Shown one piece after another: positions 1-13,200 of a stretch of DNA of 64,000 nt (positions within the stretch are counted from its first letter, which is position 1; every line of letters starts with the position of its first letter). A model generated the notes under the pieces. That model was not told where the DNA came from. It saw only the letters and a list, made by a program, of their open reading frames with translations, and ran no database searches. A program made the translations under genes and the position numbers. This DNA is from Amyelois transitella (taxonomy: Eukaryota; Arthropoda; Insecta; Lepidoptera; Pyralidae): the NCBI RefSeq assembly GCF_032362555.1, contig NC_083508.1, positions 8,151,001-8,215,000 on the forward strand. The letters are read 5' to 3'.

Positions 1-69
1 CGACAAGTATCAAAACAAGAATAAAACAGGCACTACGAAAGCCTCAAGCCGATATGTAAATAACGTCAT

Positions 70-169
70 GAATCCATGAAGCCCTTCAGCTAACGTGGCG
101 TTTCAGTGTTTTCGACACTGTTGGCTCTGTCTACGTCACAGAGGATATAGATATGACTATATGTATCTA
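70..169 (+). repeat. SINE family A, degenerate 3' fragment
   Basis: This matches the 3' part of the retroposon family seen in full at 30188-30469: the 'ACTGTTGGCTCTGTCTAC' block followed by a 'GGATATAGA' block and a TATGTAT-type tail. The copy is diverged and lacks the 5' head. Family membership is judged by eye against the other copies in this window. Confidence 0.6.
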
Positions 170-3100
170 AATTACGAACAAGCGTCATAGGTGTACTCCA
201 GATTTATCTCCAGATATAATGCTTACTTAGTAATTCTGGATATCAATTTGGTATGAATCTCACGAAATATCTACATTACGTACACATTAAGTGTCAACTC
301 GTTGTATTAAACTTTCTTCTGTGCTATCAATGTTTTGTGGCCCCGACAAAGCCCGCATTTGCATCCACTTTGCCATTCCTGTCACTGCTTCAGCTCATTT
401 CTATTCCGAAGATATTCCGCCGCGGCATGTACGCGTCTTATTGCCATTCAGTTTACAACTTTCTTTACAAGTTAATGTGCGCTCATACTTAGCTTTTCTT
501 TCTTTGTAGGTCGTTTTGTCTATAGATCCGAATCCTACCTAACCAATGTTATAAATGCAAAAGTAAATTTGTTGATTCGTTGTCTCTTCACGCGTTATAT
601 ATCTACCAGCCAATCTTTAAATTTCAAGAGAAGGACATAATATAGTCTTTCATCTCGGTTAAATAGTATAGTTCCCGTAGCGTTTGTGAAAAACCTGTAG
701 GTATTCTATTGTAGGTGGCGCTAAACTCACACGGTCGGCGCCACGGGTAATAGTTAGTTTAAAATATTCGTTACTAATTAATGTTATGTGAGTGATCAAC
801 GAGACGATTCAACAGACGAACTACCCGATTCCGATGTAGACAGATCGTAATAAAAGCAGTTTGTTATGCGAATAAAGAGTATACTCGTTTTTACGAGTAT
901 TTTCCGAAATTTCCTCTATAAAAGAAAAACGGAAGAAATCGAACAAAAGTTAGCATTAAAATGTATACCTAAAGAAAACAGATACGAATGTAAAGTACGA
1001 GTACACAAAGTAAAAATTAAAAGTTATGTAAATGCCAACATTTCTTGCATACGTTTAGTAATTAGTAGAGTTTGAACACTTTTTTCTGCAAATATGTCAA
1101 CTGTTAATGAATGGCGTGTGTCGACGCAAAAAGTGTTACTAATATAAATCTTCGGTAACACGGTGTCGGGACCTTTAATTTATAATGCACATTCCTTTCG
1201 CTGAACCTTCAAGTCGTAGCTGTATAGCCGGAGACAAATGATGATTGGAGATAAATTGTGGTTCTAAATGAATGTTCTAGAATCAATTAGATGTAGGTAA
1301 AAAACTGATGTTAATACTTATTGTATGAGGTAATTCAGCATTTATCCGAGTTTTTTTTTTAATTTATTAGGTACTATTATGAATTAACAATCAATGTTAG
1401 CTATGTTCGATTTATTTATTTGTGGAAATTTAAAGGCATATTATATCTTATGAGAGTTTACATTTTGTCAAAGATATGCTTAATTGAGGGTTTTGTATTA
1501 CTGGACACTTTACATGCTGACTTAATAAAGACAGTATAGGTGCTTAGTCCAAATCAATGGCATCAAGACTGTTCATTAGATATGTTTCTATAGGTTTGAC
1601 GTTATCATATCACAGACACTAACAGAATACATACCTAGTAATTAAATAATCTCAATTTTAAACGAGCTGATGATCTTTTGTAATCCATCTTATAGGTATA
1701 AAGATAGGTACAAACAACTGGTGAAAAGTGTAATATTTCATACAGGCCAAAAATGCAGTAGGTGTGGCAGTGTCGTATGCGCACGCGCCACCGGAAGCGG
1801 AACTCTGTAATTACGGCACAATTTTGCAAAAATGTCTCAATCGCCCCCCGACAGATGGCGCGGGGCTGAATAGTTCAAACATTCAATGAATAGTTCAAAC
1901 ATTTGCGGAATAGCTCAGCTGTTTGTGTGGCTTCGTGCCGCCCACTTCTACTTTTTCGTTTCAACAACAATGCGATTTATTGCAAAGTAACCACCCCGCC
2001 CATTTTACTGACCAGAAATATGTTAGGTAATTACTAATACGTACATATTCGTTGATGATAGTTTTATTACATAACGCCTTTAACGAAACGATAACGCCTT
2101 TAACGAAAAGTAAATGTTACTAAGAACTTATGAAGTCGAGTAAATAAAAGGTTTTGTTAATGCGCAATTAATTGAATTTAAGTACTCTTAGCTTATACGG
2201 AAAGCCACAGATGCGAACTCTTAAAGTTCCTATGCCTAAAGAAAGACTGTGCATGAGACAAGTGTTTGATTTTTTAAATTATAAAATATTTTATTCAGTC
2301 GTTGATTAGATAGTATTTAAAATCAAAAATGTGTTCCTTAAGAGCCAAAGCTTAAATAAAACTATCTACAAAAAAGAATGTCACTCAACATTTTTTTGAA
2401 ATAAATATTGTTTTGAATCTGCGCACTCTTTATCTAGTATTTTTATCTTACTTCACCTACCTAGGTAAGTAGTAACATATTGTCAAAATTTCATTTAGCG
2501 AGTTGTTATTCATTTCAATATTGTGAAAATCCAAAATGTATTTCAAAGCGTACGGTGCAGATCTTGAATTATTAAAAAAAAATTATAAAAATTTATGAGA
2601 GATATTCAAATTATTTCACAGATAGGTACTTAATCATATTTAATTACCCACGAATTAATCCCGATAACATTCGCCTGTATCGAACACGTTTTGTTTTGAA
2701 TTGCTGTGGTGCAAACAAAATATGAATAAAATAAATAATTGAATGTCTTTTTAATAAAGAGCTTATTGTTTTATCGGCATGAAAGCCAGCTTTTGTGTGC
2801 GGATCGCAATGGTTCTGAGTACAATACGGAAATAATAAATAGTCGTATTTTGTTCCGAATCGTGCGCTCGATCGCGCCGCCGTTGTTTCTGTAATTGGTG
2901 GCCAAAATTAATTAATTGAATTAAAACGCTTCGGTAGAGACAACACGTCCGTTCGTAAAGCGTGGCGACGTCTCATTATGACGTTATACGTGTGCACTCA
3001 GTTGTTTGATTTGGTAAATTAAATTTGCATAGCAGACGAGACTTAGGTAAATGACTTTTTAGATTCTTGAGCTAAGTCTGCATACCGTCTAAACCTTAAT

Positions 3101-5862
3101 TGTTAGTAAAATGTGTGATCGTAATTTTAAGGATTTTTTTTAAATACCTACCTGCATTATATGAAGCACAAAATTTCATAATGCATAATTTAAATAATAA
3201 AATTAACTACATATCTACCAAAATACTCACTAGTTTTTTTAATAAATTTTACAAAGGAAATGGAAAAGATTCAATTCAAAATTATAAAAAGTTTTAGATA
3301 GTCAATAATCAAATAATAATTATTCAACTGTGATTTAAATCTCTAAACGAAATATAAATATATTTAATTTATATTATCAATTTTTAAAGAATACCTACAT
3401 TGCGCTTTGTTATAAGTAGATAAGTAGGTATACACTGCTCTAGTGATTCTCCTAGAAAGGCTTTAAGTATCTAAATTTTTTACACGTTTCAACATAAAGT
3501 TTATTTTATATATTTTTTACATCAATAAGCGATGGCGTTTTTACACCTAGCCAAGTGAACCGTGTCTCATTTATGGGTTTATTTATTTACCATTAATCGA
3601 ACAATGGTATGCAATTAATCAGTCCGCAGCGTGAACGCAGCCACACCCCGACATACCGGCCTCCATATAACGCACGTGCTCTTAGCAACAACAGCCACAT
3701 ATTATTTTAAATATTACATAAGAATTAATAAATAAAAAACTGAAAAATAAAAAGTAAATTAAGAAAAGAACTTGAACTTGTGTAAAAATAATCCATTTCA
3801 ACAGAGAATTCTCTGATTCTTTAGATTTTTTTTATATCTATGTTAAGTAACAAATTTCTATGAACATAATATTGATATGATACTAACGGGTTTTTAAGTA
3901 TCACTTTTACCAACGTCTGAATTCCTTCAGATTTTTTTATGTAAGTTTGTACCTAAAATTTAGAAATTAAACTCGTTTCATTATTAATGCGACCTTAATA
4001 ACAATTGAAATATATTTTCTAAGTACCGAAAATGTTATATAAGTCGGACCTTAAATAATAATTTATTTTAACTAACTTAATATTTTACTTAAAAATTTTA
4101 TATTTAAAGCTTTCATGATACGCCATCTAGTGGTGAGTAGTGTTACTATGACCGATAACTGCAGGCATGTAGTAATCAATTGATATAATTTATCTTGATA
4201 CAGCTTTGCTTTACAAAATGTGATAATCGTGATTAAAACAAATATGTAATTGTACTCATATGATAAAACTCGCCATCGCCTGAAGCTAAGTAAATAACTT
4301 TAGAATTGCGAGCCATTTCAGAGTTAGGTATTATAGCCAAGGTATCTCAAAAATACCGCGTGATACAGTCTCCTTCGCAATGACTTTAATATTCGAATTC
4401 GCTTAATAATTTAAATTAATTACTTATACTTAAATTTAAAGGTTCTTGGAGTGAAACTTTCTGTCCCGGTTTCGTGTGGCGGACTGTAGCGTACTTTCTT
4501 CGTAATTATCTTAAAAAAAATTGTAACAAAGGTAGTAGCGGTGTTTGACCGGGGATGAAAAGAGTCGGAAGTGAAAAGTATTTTTAAAGTGGCCGTATAA
4601 AGGAGTTGTACAATGAAGGAAGTAATTAGGTGTCGGCAGATGGCGCTCGGGTCGACCGCAAATGCGTCCGTCGACGACGTTTTGGTAAACGCATATGTCG
4701 GGTATGTAAGGACTTTAGCTTCTGTTTATTCCTTTTGATAATATTTTTTTTTTTTTATTAATATTTATTGAAATGGCCACGAATCAATGTAAGTAATATG
4801 GACAAAACAGCAAATAAATATAGAAAATGTATTCCTACCCTAGAAAAATATGCCGTCTTCAAAAATATTACATACAGATATGCATATGATCACGACTATT
4901 GCTCGGAGGGATAGAGTGAAAAATCTTTCTACTTTTTATGATCTCTGCATGTTTGATAACTTTGTTACTATTGTTCTATAAGTATAAGAAAGTCTTCATT
5001 AAAGAAGGTATTGTAGTTATAACCTTTGTTTCTTTAAATTAATACCTACCATTGTTACAAAGGTAGGTTATAAGTACTTACAATCCCTCATCTTTTCGTG
5101 TTCCCGGTTGCACCTTTACGGACTTAATGAATACTTAGGTACTAAGTATTAGAGCATAATTAAATTTCAATCACACTTTTCAGATTTTCTTCATAACTGT
5201 ATACTATGTATACAACAGGAATGGTAAACAAGAAAATAAGCATATGTTATGCTTATTTCTAAAAAAAATCTCTTCCAGCATGACAGGCAGACATGATGTA
5301 GGTATATATACAAACACACAAATATTTACCCGAGCAAATCATCATTATTCGCAATTTTCGTTGTCTGCATTGCTAAAACCCGCCGCAGACGGCGGTCACG
5401 AAGGAATGAAGTCATAAAGTGTTTAGAATTTGCCAATTCCGTTCACTGGTTAACCGCAAAATGTGTACTTACTTAATTTAAAATAACATTTGCTCAATTT
5501 AAAATACTTATGTAACTATTTCTTTTATTTTTTGTTAATTTAACATCTTGAAATATATGCATTTTAAGCTAAATCTTGAGCTTCCATGGCCAAAGTTGTG
5601 TTCGCGCTCCGCTTCCCTTCCGCTTCGCTTCCTACGTGCTCATTATTTTTGTACCTACTACTAAAGAAGTTAACCCCTACATTTATGGCTAAGTTAGTAC
5701 AATTGTGATTGTGATGATTTTCGTATCGTAAGTAAATTATTTCCTATGTAAAAAGTATTATCAGCTTTATCGTGTAAATATTTAATTGTGCAGGCGATTG
5801 AAAATGTTACGCCGCTGTGCTTACTGCCAAATTTACTGTACTTCATGAAAAAGTCGATGTAA

Positions 5863-6041
5863 TTTTTTTTTTGTACTTTGGTATATTACACTTTGTAAGA
5901 TAAACATCCAAGACCCAGACCAATCAGGAAAAGTTAAAGAACTTAAAAACCAATTTGTTTCTTATCATGCCCTGGCCAGGATTCGAACCCGGGACCTCTG
6001 GTGTAACAGACAAGCGTGCAACCGCTGTGCCACAGAGGCCG
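5863..6041 (-). repeat. tRNA-derived SINE
   Basis: Read on the minus strand, the first 75 bases look like a tRNA. There is an A-box-like TGGCACAGCGG, an anticodon-arm-like segment and a clear B box (GGTTCGAATCC). They are followed by an unrelated body containing GATTGGTCTGGGTCTTGGAT, which I recognise as the conserved central block of a widespread lepidopteran SINE, and then by an A-rich end. The acceptor stem pairs imperfectly and the tRNA part runs straight into the SINE body, so this is a retroposon and not a working tRNA gene. Confidence 0.75.
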
Positions 6042-8768
6042 TTTGTATAATATGATGTGCTTACGATTAATTTCTAAGATATAAATATCAAAGACGCCTT
6101 TTCTTTTTCACAAATATTGATAATGTTATATGCATAATAAAACATATCATACAAACGGCGGCTGCTTTATAAAAATAAAATTATTAACCATTTTCATACA
6201 TCAATGTTTAAATATTGATGTATAAAACACGTCTAATTCTCTAATAACAATCAACAATAGTTCAATACATATCGCTAATGTGACAAAATGCCGAAAATTA
6301 CCCTTATTATTGATGGGAACTGAATAAAGCTTTGTCACAGTCGGCGGCGCGACCCAGCTGGTACAAAATACTACTCGCGACCGCTACTCTGCCCATTCTC
6401 TATGCCTTTTTGACTTTGATTTATGGTTTTTTTATGCCCTATTCACTCGTCACGGTTACTTTAGATTATATTTTACTATAGAATAAAATTCACGTTTATA
6501 TAAATTTAATTTTAAACTCTAATATGTGATACATAAGATCTATCCTTAGAAAAATAATGAAGTGTAAAATGTAACTGCACAAAAGATTTCGCAGTTGCGT
6601 CCGCGCAGAGTATCGCTACATCATCGCCTAATAGTAGGGGATGAGAGGGGTTTTATTTCATTTTCACAGTAATTTGCCATTGTTAAGCACAATAATGTTA
6701 TTGTGCTGTTTGATTTTAAAGCAAATAAGTTTGAATGAAGCATAGGGAGTGCCGGGGATACGGTTAACACCTTCTTTAGCAAATATAGACAACCTAAGTA
6801 AATAAAAATATTTGAAGTTATAACCGACAATGGGCTAAAACTCTTAATACCCTCTTGTAATCTAAGAATAGTCTACTATAGTCGTTCATAATTGTGTCTT
6901 ACTTTCCGTATTAAGATTGTTTTATCTCTGTCAGAAAATATTTATCAGAAGTAAGTAGGTATTTCTTTTAAAATGTTCTACTCGAAATACTATCTCAATC
7001 TTTACTACAAGTTACATCGAATCAGTTTAGTATCTATAGGTATCAAAACAATTTTAGAAAACTGCACTACCTAACAATACCTAGGTACGATAGATGATGA
7101 TATATTAGTAGATACCATACCGCTATTATTCAAAATATACATGGCTTTTATATGTATTATTGAATTTATAGAAGTTTAAAAAATCCTGTGTGACTAGAAT
7201 ATCATTTTTATGATAAAAATAACACTGAAATCCAGTTCAAATTTATTTATAGCTGAGCCTCCATTGCCTACGACAAGGCTATTCTTTGTACAGCTATCAA
7301 TTTTATTTGCTTTCTACTTTTTTGGCTTAAAAGGGATCCGACTTATTCAACACGCAAAAACCAAACAAATTCCATTATCAACTTTACAAACACGACACAA
7401 TGCAAAACAAAAATTCTCATTTATCATACGGAGATATTGAAAAAAGATGCGCCCGCGACCCACAAGACATAATAAAACCGATTTGCGACATTTGAGTTTA
7501 GAAGTGAAAATGATAGCTGACAAAAGTCATTCGACAAATTCACGAGCCATTGTGGGTAGGTAGAGATACAGAGTGACTATTAATGCTTTTATCGTAGAGC
7601 GCGCATACAGTTTTCGTTTCCAATACTTAAAAGTCTAAGTTACTTATTTATTTAGCCTGTAACAATCTTACTTTATCTGCAGGAAAACTAATGAATTTTA
7701 GGAAGTAAGCGACTTTATGCTTAACTAGTACTTAACCAAAATTATATTATTATTATTAAACAAACTTTCCTATGAGAATCACTGACACCCTACGGGCTAT
7801 TGCTATAGGGTGCGCTCTACTACATTGAAGAAGCTATGGTTACTCACAGGATAGGAGGATGACAAAAGAGTCTCAATGGTTCGGTAGCCGACAATGCAGC
7901 GGCAAGCTAGAGGGGTAATTTGTCACCATCGACAATACCGCTCGACATATTGACCATTATTTATGGAAGCAGTAAAACGCGTCCACGGTTTTATTGCGGG
8001 AACGATTGAACATCGTGTATTACACGATCTCGCACTTTGTTGCACCGAAACGACCGATTGTCAGTGAGTTTCGAAATTCGCACATACAAAGTTGGTTCAT
8101 TATTTAAACATAAATACTATCTGAAAGAACAGTTCGTACGATTAAGTTTAAGCTGCTTATTTTGTTTTATTAGTACTTACTTTGCCATTTATTATTTAGA
8201 TACTTAATGGACCTACGTCTGCGCTGTCCAGATTCCTTCATCCAGGAGTTTCTTAAATGCTAGAGTAAACAAAATAAACATCTATAAAGCCAAAGCCAGG
8301 CGTGCAGTTATTGCAATGCCACAAGACACGATGGTAAATTTATATCGCCATATAGGTATGGCAAAAGATCCTAAGTTAAATGTGCCCATTTTAAAAAAAC
8401 TTTTTTATTCATCCAACATCATGCAAACTTTTGTATAAATAAGCGCCCAGAAACACGACGTCACGCTTAGAAATTCGTAATATTTATTTTATGTTAGTGT
8501 GAAAATCTTAACAATCACTGAAAAAAATAAGGTCGTTTATTAAAGAAGTAACTTTCGGAGAAAAATAAAAAATACCGTAATGGGTAAGGAAAACTTAGTC
8601 AATTTTAGAGGCGTGCGCACTCCGCCCCGCCCGCCCTTCGGCCACAACTTTCCGTGCTATTAGCAACAACTACCGAACGACAACAATTTTATCAAAATCT
8701 GTGAAGACAACTTCAACGTTTAGAAGCAATTACTTCTAATTGTCCGGTCGATGTGAAACATTAAGTTA

Positions 8769-8782
8769 GGCTTTATTTAGAA
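8769..8782 (+). repeat. Left target-site duplication of the R1-clade LINE
   Basis: GGCTTTATTTAGAA, identical to 10051-10064 directly after the poly(A) tract. Confidence 0.92.
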
Positions 8783-10050
8783 TCGTTCTTGATGGCAGAT
8801 GGAACTTCGGCGCCCACTTCGCGGAATTAGCGCCGCGCGTGACGACGGCGGCCGGAGCGCTGACTCGGCTCATGCCGAATCTGGGAGGTCCAGAAGCGTC
8901 CTGCAGACGCTTGTACATGGGGGTCGTGCGATCGATAGCCCTTTACGGGGCCCCCGTATGGGCGGATGCGCTCTCTCGCCAAAACCTCGCCTCCCTGCGG
9001 AGGCCACAGAGGCTGATGGCGACGAGAGCCGCAAGGGGATATCGCACGATCTCCTTTGAGGCAGCGTCTGTGCTGGCCGGTTCCATTCCCTGGGACCTAG
9101 AGGCGAAAACCCTCGCGTCGCTGTTCTTCTGGCGCGAGGAGGCCGTGGCCCAGGGTCACCGGTTGGCACCGAGGGAGATCGCAGGACGCCGCAATGAGCT
9201 GTGTCAGCGCTCCATTGAAGAGTGGTCCCAAAGGCTGGAGCAGCCGACCGCTGGGCGTAGAACCGTCGAGGCGGTCCGTCCGGTGTTGGGACAGTGGTTG
9301 GCGAGGCAGCACGGTAGCCTGACTTACCGTCTGACCCAGATGCTCTCCGGACATGGTTGTTTCGGAGGGTATCTGTGTCTGATCGGTCGGGGGCCGTCTG
9401 CTGTCTGCCACCACTGTGACGGATGTGCTGACGAGGACGCCCAGCACACCTTGGAGGTTTGCCCAGCCTGGGACCAAGACCGCGCGGAGCTTCGCGCGGT
9501 CGTGGGGGACGACCTTTCTCTGCCGGCTGTCGTGAGACAGATGGTCGACAGCGAGAGGTCGTGGACAGCAGTGCAGACCTTTGCGGAGAGCGTCATGCTC
9601 CGCAAAGTGGCGGCGGAAAGGGTGAGAGAGGACACGTCCGACCTCCCCATACGCCGCCGGCGCACTGGGCGCAGGAGGCGGGCATACGCCCTGCCCCTGC
9701 TGCCCCCACAATAAGGGCCGGTCGGGCGGCGGAAACGGGATTCCGCTGCTTGGCGAAACGGCCCTGGGTGAAGGCGCGCTTGTGCCAGGCGCGCCCTCCC
9801 CTAGCGGGTAGAAGTGAAGGCCGACGGGTCACCCCGCTGGCCGCTCCGTGGAGAGCGGCCGAGCCGAGGCCGCCGTGGAAGCGGCCGCCGCGTCAGGAAT
9901 ATGAGCGAGGGCAGCTCACACTCCTGACAACGAAGCGGTAGGCGATGGCACCGTGTGGTTTTAGTGGGTTCAAGCCCCACATAACCCGTCCGGCTTCCCG
10001 TAGCCGGCCGGGTAGACGAAGGTCTTTCCACACGTAAAAAAAAAAAAAAA
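8783..10050 (+). mobile_element. 5'-truncated R1-clade non-LTR retrotransposon
   Basis: A GC-rich insert sits in AT-rich DNA. It is flanked by a perfect 14-bp direct repeat (GGCTTTATTTAGAA at 8769-8782 and 10051-10064) and ends in about 15 A residues at 10036-10050. It carries the C-terminal part of a reverse-transcriptase ORF, a 3' UTR of about 320 bp and the poly(A). These are the marks of target-primed reverse transcription with early termination. The protein resembles R1-clade ORF2 (R1/TRAS/SART group). A 14-bp duplication is also typical of R1, but this insertion is not in 28S rDNA. Confidence 0.9.
8785..9714 (+). pseudogene. R1-clade ORF2 C-terminal fragment (end of RT to CCHC region)
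   Basis: The frame is open from the truncation point, with no proper start codon, to the TAA at 9712-9714 (about 309 residues). It begins inside the reverse-transcriptase thumb region (LDGRWNFGAHF, then LYMGVVRSIALYGAPVW). It continues to a C-terminal cysteine-histidine cluster of the type CHHC...H...C near the 'AQHTLEVCPAW' stretch, as in R1-family ORF2 proteins. The endonuclease and the RT catalytic core are missing, so it cannot move by itself. No internal stop or frameshift is visible, so the insertion is probably fairly recent. Codon use is strongly GC-biased compared with the host genes nearby. Confidence 0.85.
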
Positions 10051-10064
10051 GGCTTTATTTAGAA
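10051..10064 (+). repeat. Right target-site duplication of the R1-clade LINE
   Basis: GGCTTTATTTAGAA, identical to 8769-8782. It marks the insertion point. Confidence 0.92.
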
Positions 10065-10200
10065 ACTATCCGTACCTATTGAGCAAAGGGCGCCTGTTTT
10101 GTGTCATCAATAAAATGAAAATTGCTACGATTTTTGCTTAATTACCTAATAGAAGAGAATAAGTTTTATACATACATATAAACATACCTACTTACATAAA

Positions 10201-10326
10201 AGCACGCCTTTTTCCCGGAAAGGTAGGCAGAGACTACATTCTTCCACTTGTCACGATCTCTACATACTACTTTCGCTTCATTCACATTCATAACTCTCTT
10301 CATTCAAACTCGGTGGTTTCGGGTAA
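10201..10326. repeat. Interspersed repeat family B
   Basis: The block contains 'GGTAGGCAGAGACTACATTC', 'CACGATCTCTACATAC' and 'TCATTCACATTCATAACTC', an arrangement I recognise as common in lepidopteran genomes. A shorter relative lies at 41346-41402. There are no coding features. Confidence 0.5.
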
Positions 10327-12311
10327 TCTTGATCTAAATGAATAAGCTTTATATTAATTATAATGAGAGTTAGTTCTTAAATTTAAGAAGAAGAATAGTA
10401 TAGGCTTGACCTCTGTGTTTTTCGCTTTGCGACTCTACATTTCAAGACTAATTAATCGAGCTCTCGAGAGGGCGTCATTTAGGCCACTGCAATTGTTGTA
10501 ACTTCTTAATAAAGCAAATGTTTATCATAAATTGCTAATCCCATACGACTTTCCTCACAACACATTTACAGTTAATACGTAATAAAATAAAGCTCTTTTT
10601 TTATTATAAATATTAAAAATTTAAACAACTGAAAAAGTGAACTTCAAATAGGCGTGCATAGAATGCGATATAATAAAAAATGTGGTCAGTTTTAATGAAA
10701 TAATGGTGGGTCTACGTCAGCGGACCGTTGCGGCCGTGATGCACCGCTGATACTCCTTCTGCATACAAATGACAAGGGAGGCGGAACGAAAACCCACATT
10801 TTTTCCTGTTTATACCATTTGTTCGCAAATGCCACGGTTAGGACCCGCCCATGTGAGCAGGATATATTAATTACATATTGATAGAAGGACCTGTGCAATA
10901 CGGGGTTGAATTGATATTATTTTGTACACGCAATGTGAATTGATATTCCTGATTGTGCAATATCAGCAATAAAGTGGTTTCCCATAACTAAATACCTATC
11001 ATCATAACAGATACTTAGTTAGGAACTTTTAAGTGTTATAATATTACGTGGTAAGTACTAACTACTTAGGTAGGTAAGTACTATAAAAACTTAAAAGTTT
11101 AAATTACGAAACAAGAATTTCGGATAATATGTGGCGCCATCTTTTTCGATTAAAGATAATCGCCATCCGTGTGCAACGCCATCTCGCGGGGAATAGCAGT
11201 ACTATACCAAACCATGCCTTACCGGGCTTCAAATCACACTGTCTTCATATAAAATTTTCGATGAATTTGAATTATCTGAATATGAAGTGCAAATAAGTTA
11301 CTATCGTAGGTAAGTTTTTAATTTATAATATCACAAAATGTTGCACCCACTGCCAGCAAATGATTGTTTCAGAGCCTGAGGCCCTTTCGGTTTCTTCTTC
11401 TTTCTGATTTATCCTTCTCGAATGTTATAAGTTCTAAGCCTCTATTAGTCTTCTTCCTCTTGGCTCACCACGCTGGAGAAGAGCCCGGTGTATGCCTTTG
11501 ACCATCGATTCTGGATTAGGTGAGTCAGGTTTTTACACGGAGCTGACCTCCGAAACAAGTAGACTTTTCGGTTATACACTTTTTCTATTTTCCAAAGTAA
11601 AATGAGTCCATAAAAGTCTTCTTTATTCACTCTGGCGATATCAGATCAAAAAAAAAAAATTCAAAAAATTTTGAAAACTGCAAACATCACACCTAAGTAT
11701 AGCTTGGAAGACACAATATGAAAGGAAAATTAAGATTGTTATCAGACTCTTAATTATCTCCGTTACAAGAGTGTGATTTCTCAGTCATAAAAAACAGCTC
11801 ATAAATGATCAAATCTGTGAATAAAGCTAACTTCATTTTGGTAGGTACCTACCTAGGTGGTAGTAGTAAAGTACTATGGACTATAAACATATTTATTTAA
11901 AAAATAGATACTTCGGCAGATGCTTTTTCATATTTGACAAACCCGAATAATAAAAAGCCATTTCATTCCAAAAACATGTTGATTACGAATATTACGATAC
12001 AATCTATGTCAAATTTGAGTCAATTTGGAGTAATAAAATAAAGTTTAGCTCGCATTCAGTGGATGCGGCATCCGTAACGTGTTATTATGAAACAAAGGGA
12101 CACACAAGATTTACAGGTTAAGTACCCTCATCTATGGCACCAATGTCATTATGTTATTATTTGACTGATTGTGTTCTAAATAGTCTAATAAATCATGCCA
12201 TTAAATTTTAAAGGTTTCCTTTGGTTGGGAAATTATAATGCAATTGGAAGTTATATGTATTTAATTAGTTTGGTCTCGAAGGGTAAAGTTACTAGGCAGG
12301 AAACCTTTGTT

Positions 12312-12360
12312 ACTTACGCTATTATCAGAGTTTTTAAAGAACTGTGATAATAGCGTAAGT
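12312..12360. repeat. Inverted repeat, 21-bp arms
   Basis: The arms 12312-12332 and 12340-12360 are reverse complements with one mismatch, around a 7-base spacer. Function unknown. Confidence 0.85.
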
Positions 12361-13004
12361 GGTGACAAAAATGTTAAAATATGTAATGGAAAAATTAAAT
12401 CGTACCTAAGTTCAGTTCATTAAATCATCAAAGTACCTACCTAACTGCACCTACTTAATACTTATACCTAAAGTACCTATATAAGTTTAAACTATACGAC
12501 GACATAATTTATTTAATTCAGAAAATACTTTAGCTATTCATTATAAATAAGGTCATTTTGTTCAAAAGAACTAGTAATTCTCTAAACTAAGTACAAGGGA
12601 AACATTTGCTTCCTAATGATTTTTATACATCTTTTTAATTCCAAACGACAATTGTAATAATGCATTAATGACTCAGGCACAGAAATCGTTCAAGAATATT
12701 CCCTTTGTAATTTACTGTTAAGAAAATAGTAGGTCGGTAGACTTCGCAGTAAGCAAAGCCTTTTGTAAGTAATACCTACGCCATTTCAGTCCCACGGAAA
12801 CACGGGTATCATTGCAAAATACGCACTCTATAATCTTCTACAATTCGCCTATTATGCATAGAAAACACCAGTTGGGACAATAGAAAAACTACATGGAAAA
12901 ATCAAAAGCCATTATGTTCCATTATCCGATGCAGTACTCGTGTTTATACGTAATGCATTCAGTGTGAACTTTTGCATACTTCATGGACAGATGATACACC
13001 CTGT

Positions 13005-13200
13005 GACACTCATTTGAACAAATGATTTACAAAGGCACTAAACCATTATTAATAAAAAGGGTAGCTTACACAAAGGTGTACCTAAATTTGAAACGTTTTA
13101 GGACACTCATTTGAATAAATGATTTACAAATGCACTAAACTATATTTTTAATAAAAAGGGTAGCTTAGACAAAGGTGTACCTAAGTTTGAAACTTTTTAG
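13005..13200 (+). repeat. Two-copy tandem duplication, about 97-bp unit
   Basis: Two adjacent units, each starting GACACTCATTTGAA and ending in a GTTTTAGG-like or TTTTTAGG-like string, differ by a handful of substitutions and a 1-3 base indel. Each has the shared core 'AATAAAAAGGGTAGCTTA'. The duplication is local and non-coding. Confidence 0.85.

Larger units (their letters stand above)
1..8768. other. Gene-poor AT-rich region, no gene recognised
   Basis: No open frame here looks like a conserved protein; all are short and without recognisable motifs. The stretch holds a degenerate SINE fragment near its start, a tRNA-derived SINE at 5863-6041 and small direct duplications (near 1872-1905 and 2074-2110). 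Islands of more complex, GC-richer sequence lie near 2840-3000, 4440-4700 and 8600-8660. TAGGTA/TACCTA words are frequent. It could be intergenic, or an intron of a gene whose exons lie outside the window. Confidence 0.55.

Noticed and set aside
5970-6041. Minus-strand tRNA gene
   Set aside because: The A and B boxes are good, but the sequence continues into a SINE body with A-rich end and the acceptor stem has mismatches. It is better explained as a SINE head.
9097-9711. 204-aa minus-strand ORF
   Set aside because: Shadow of the GC-rich LINE ORF2 fragment on the other strand.
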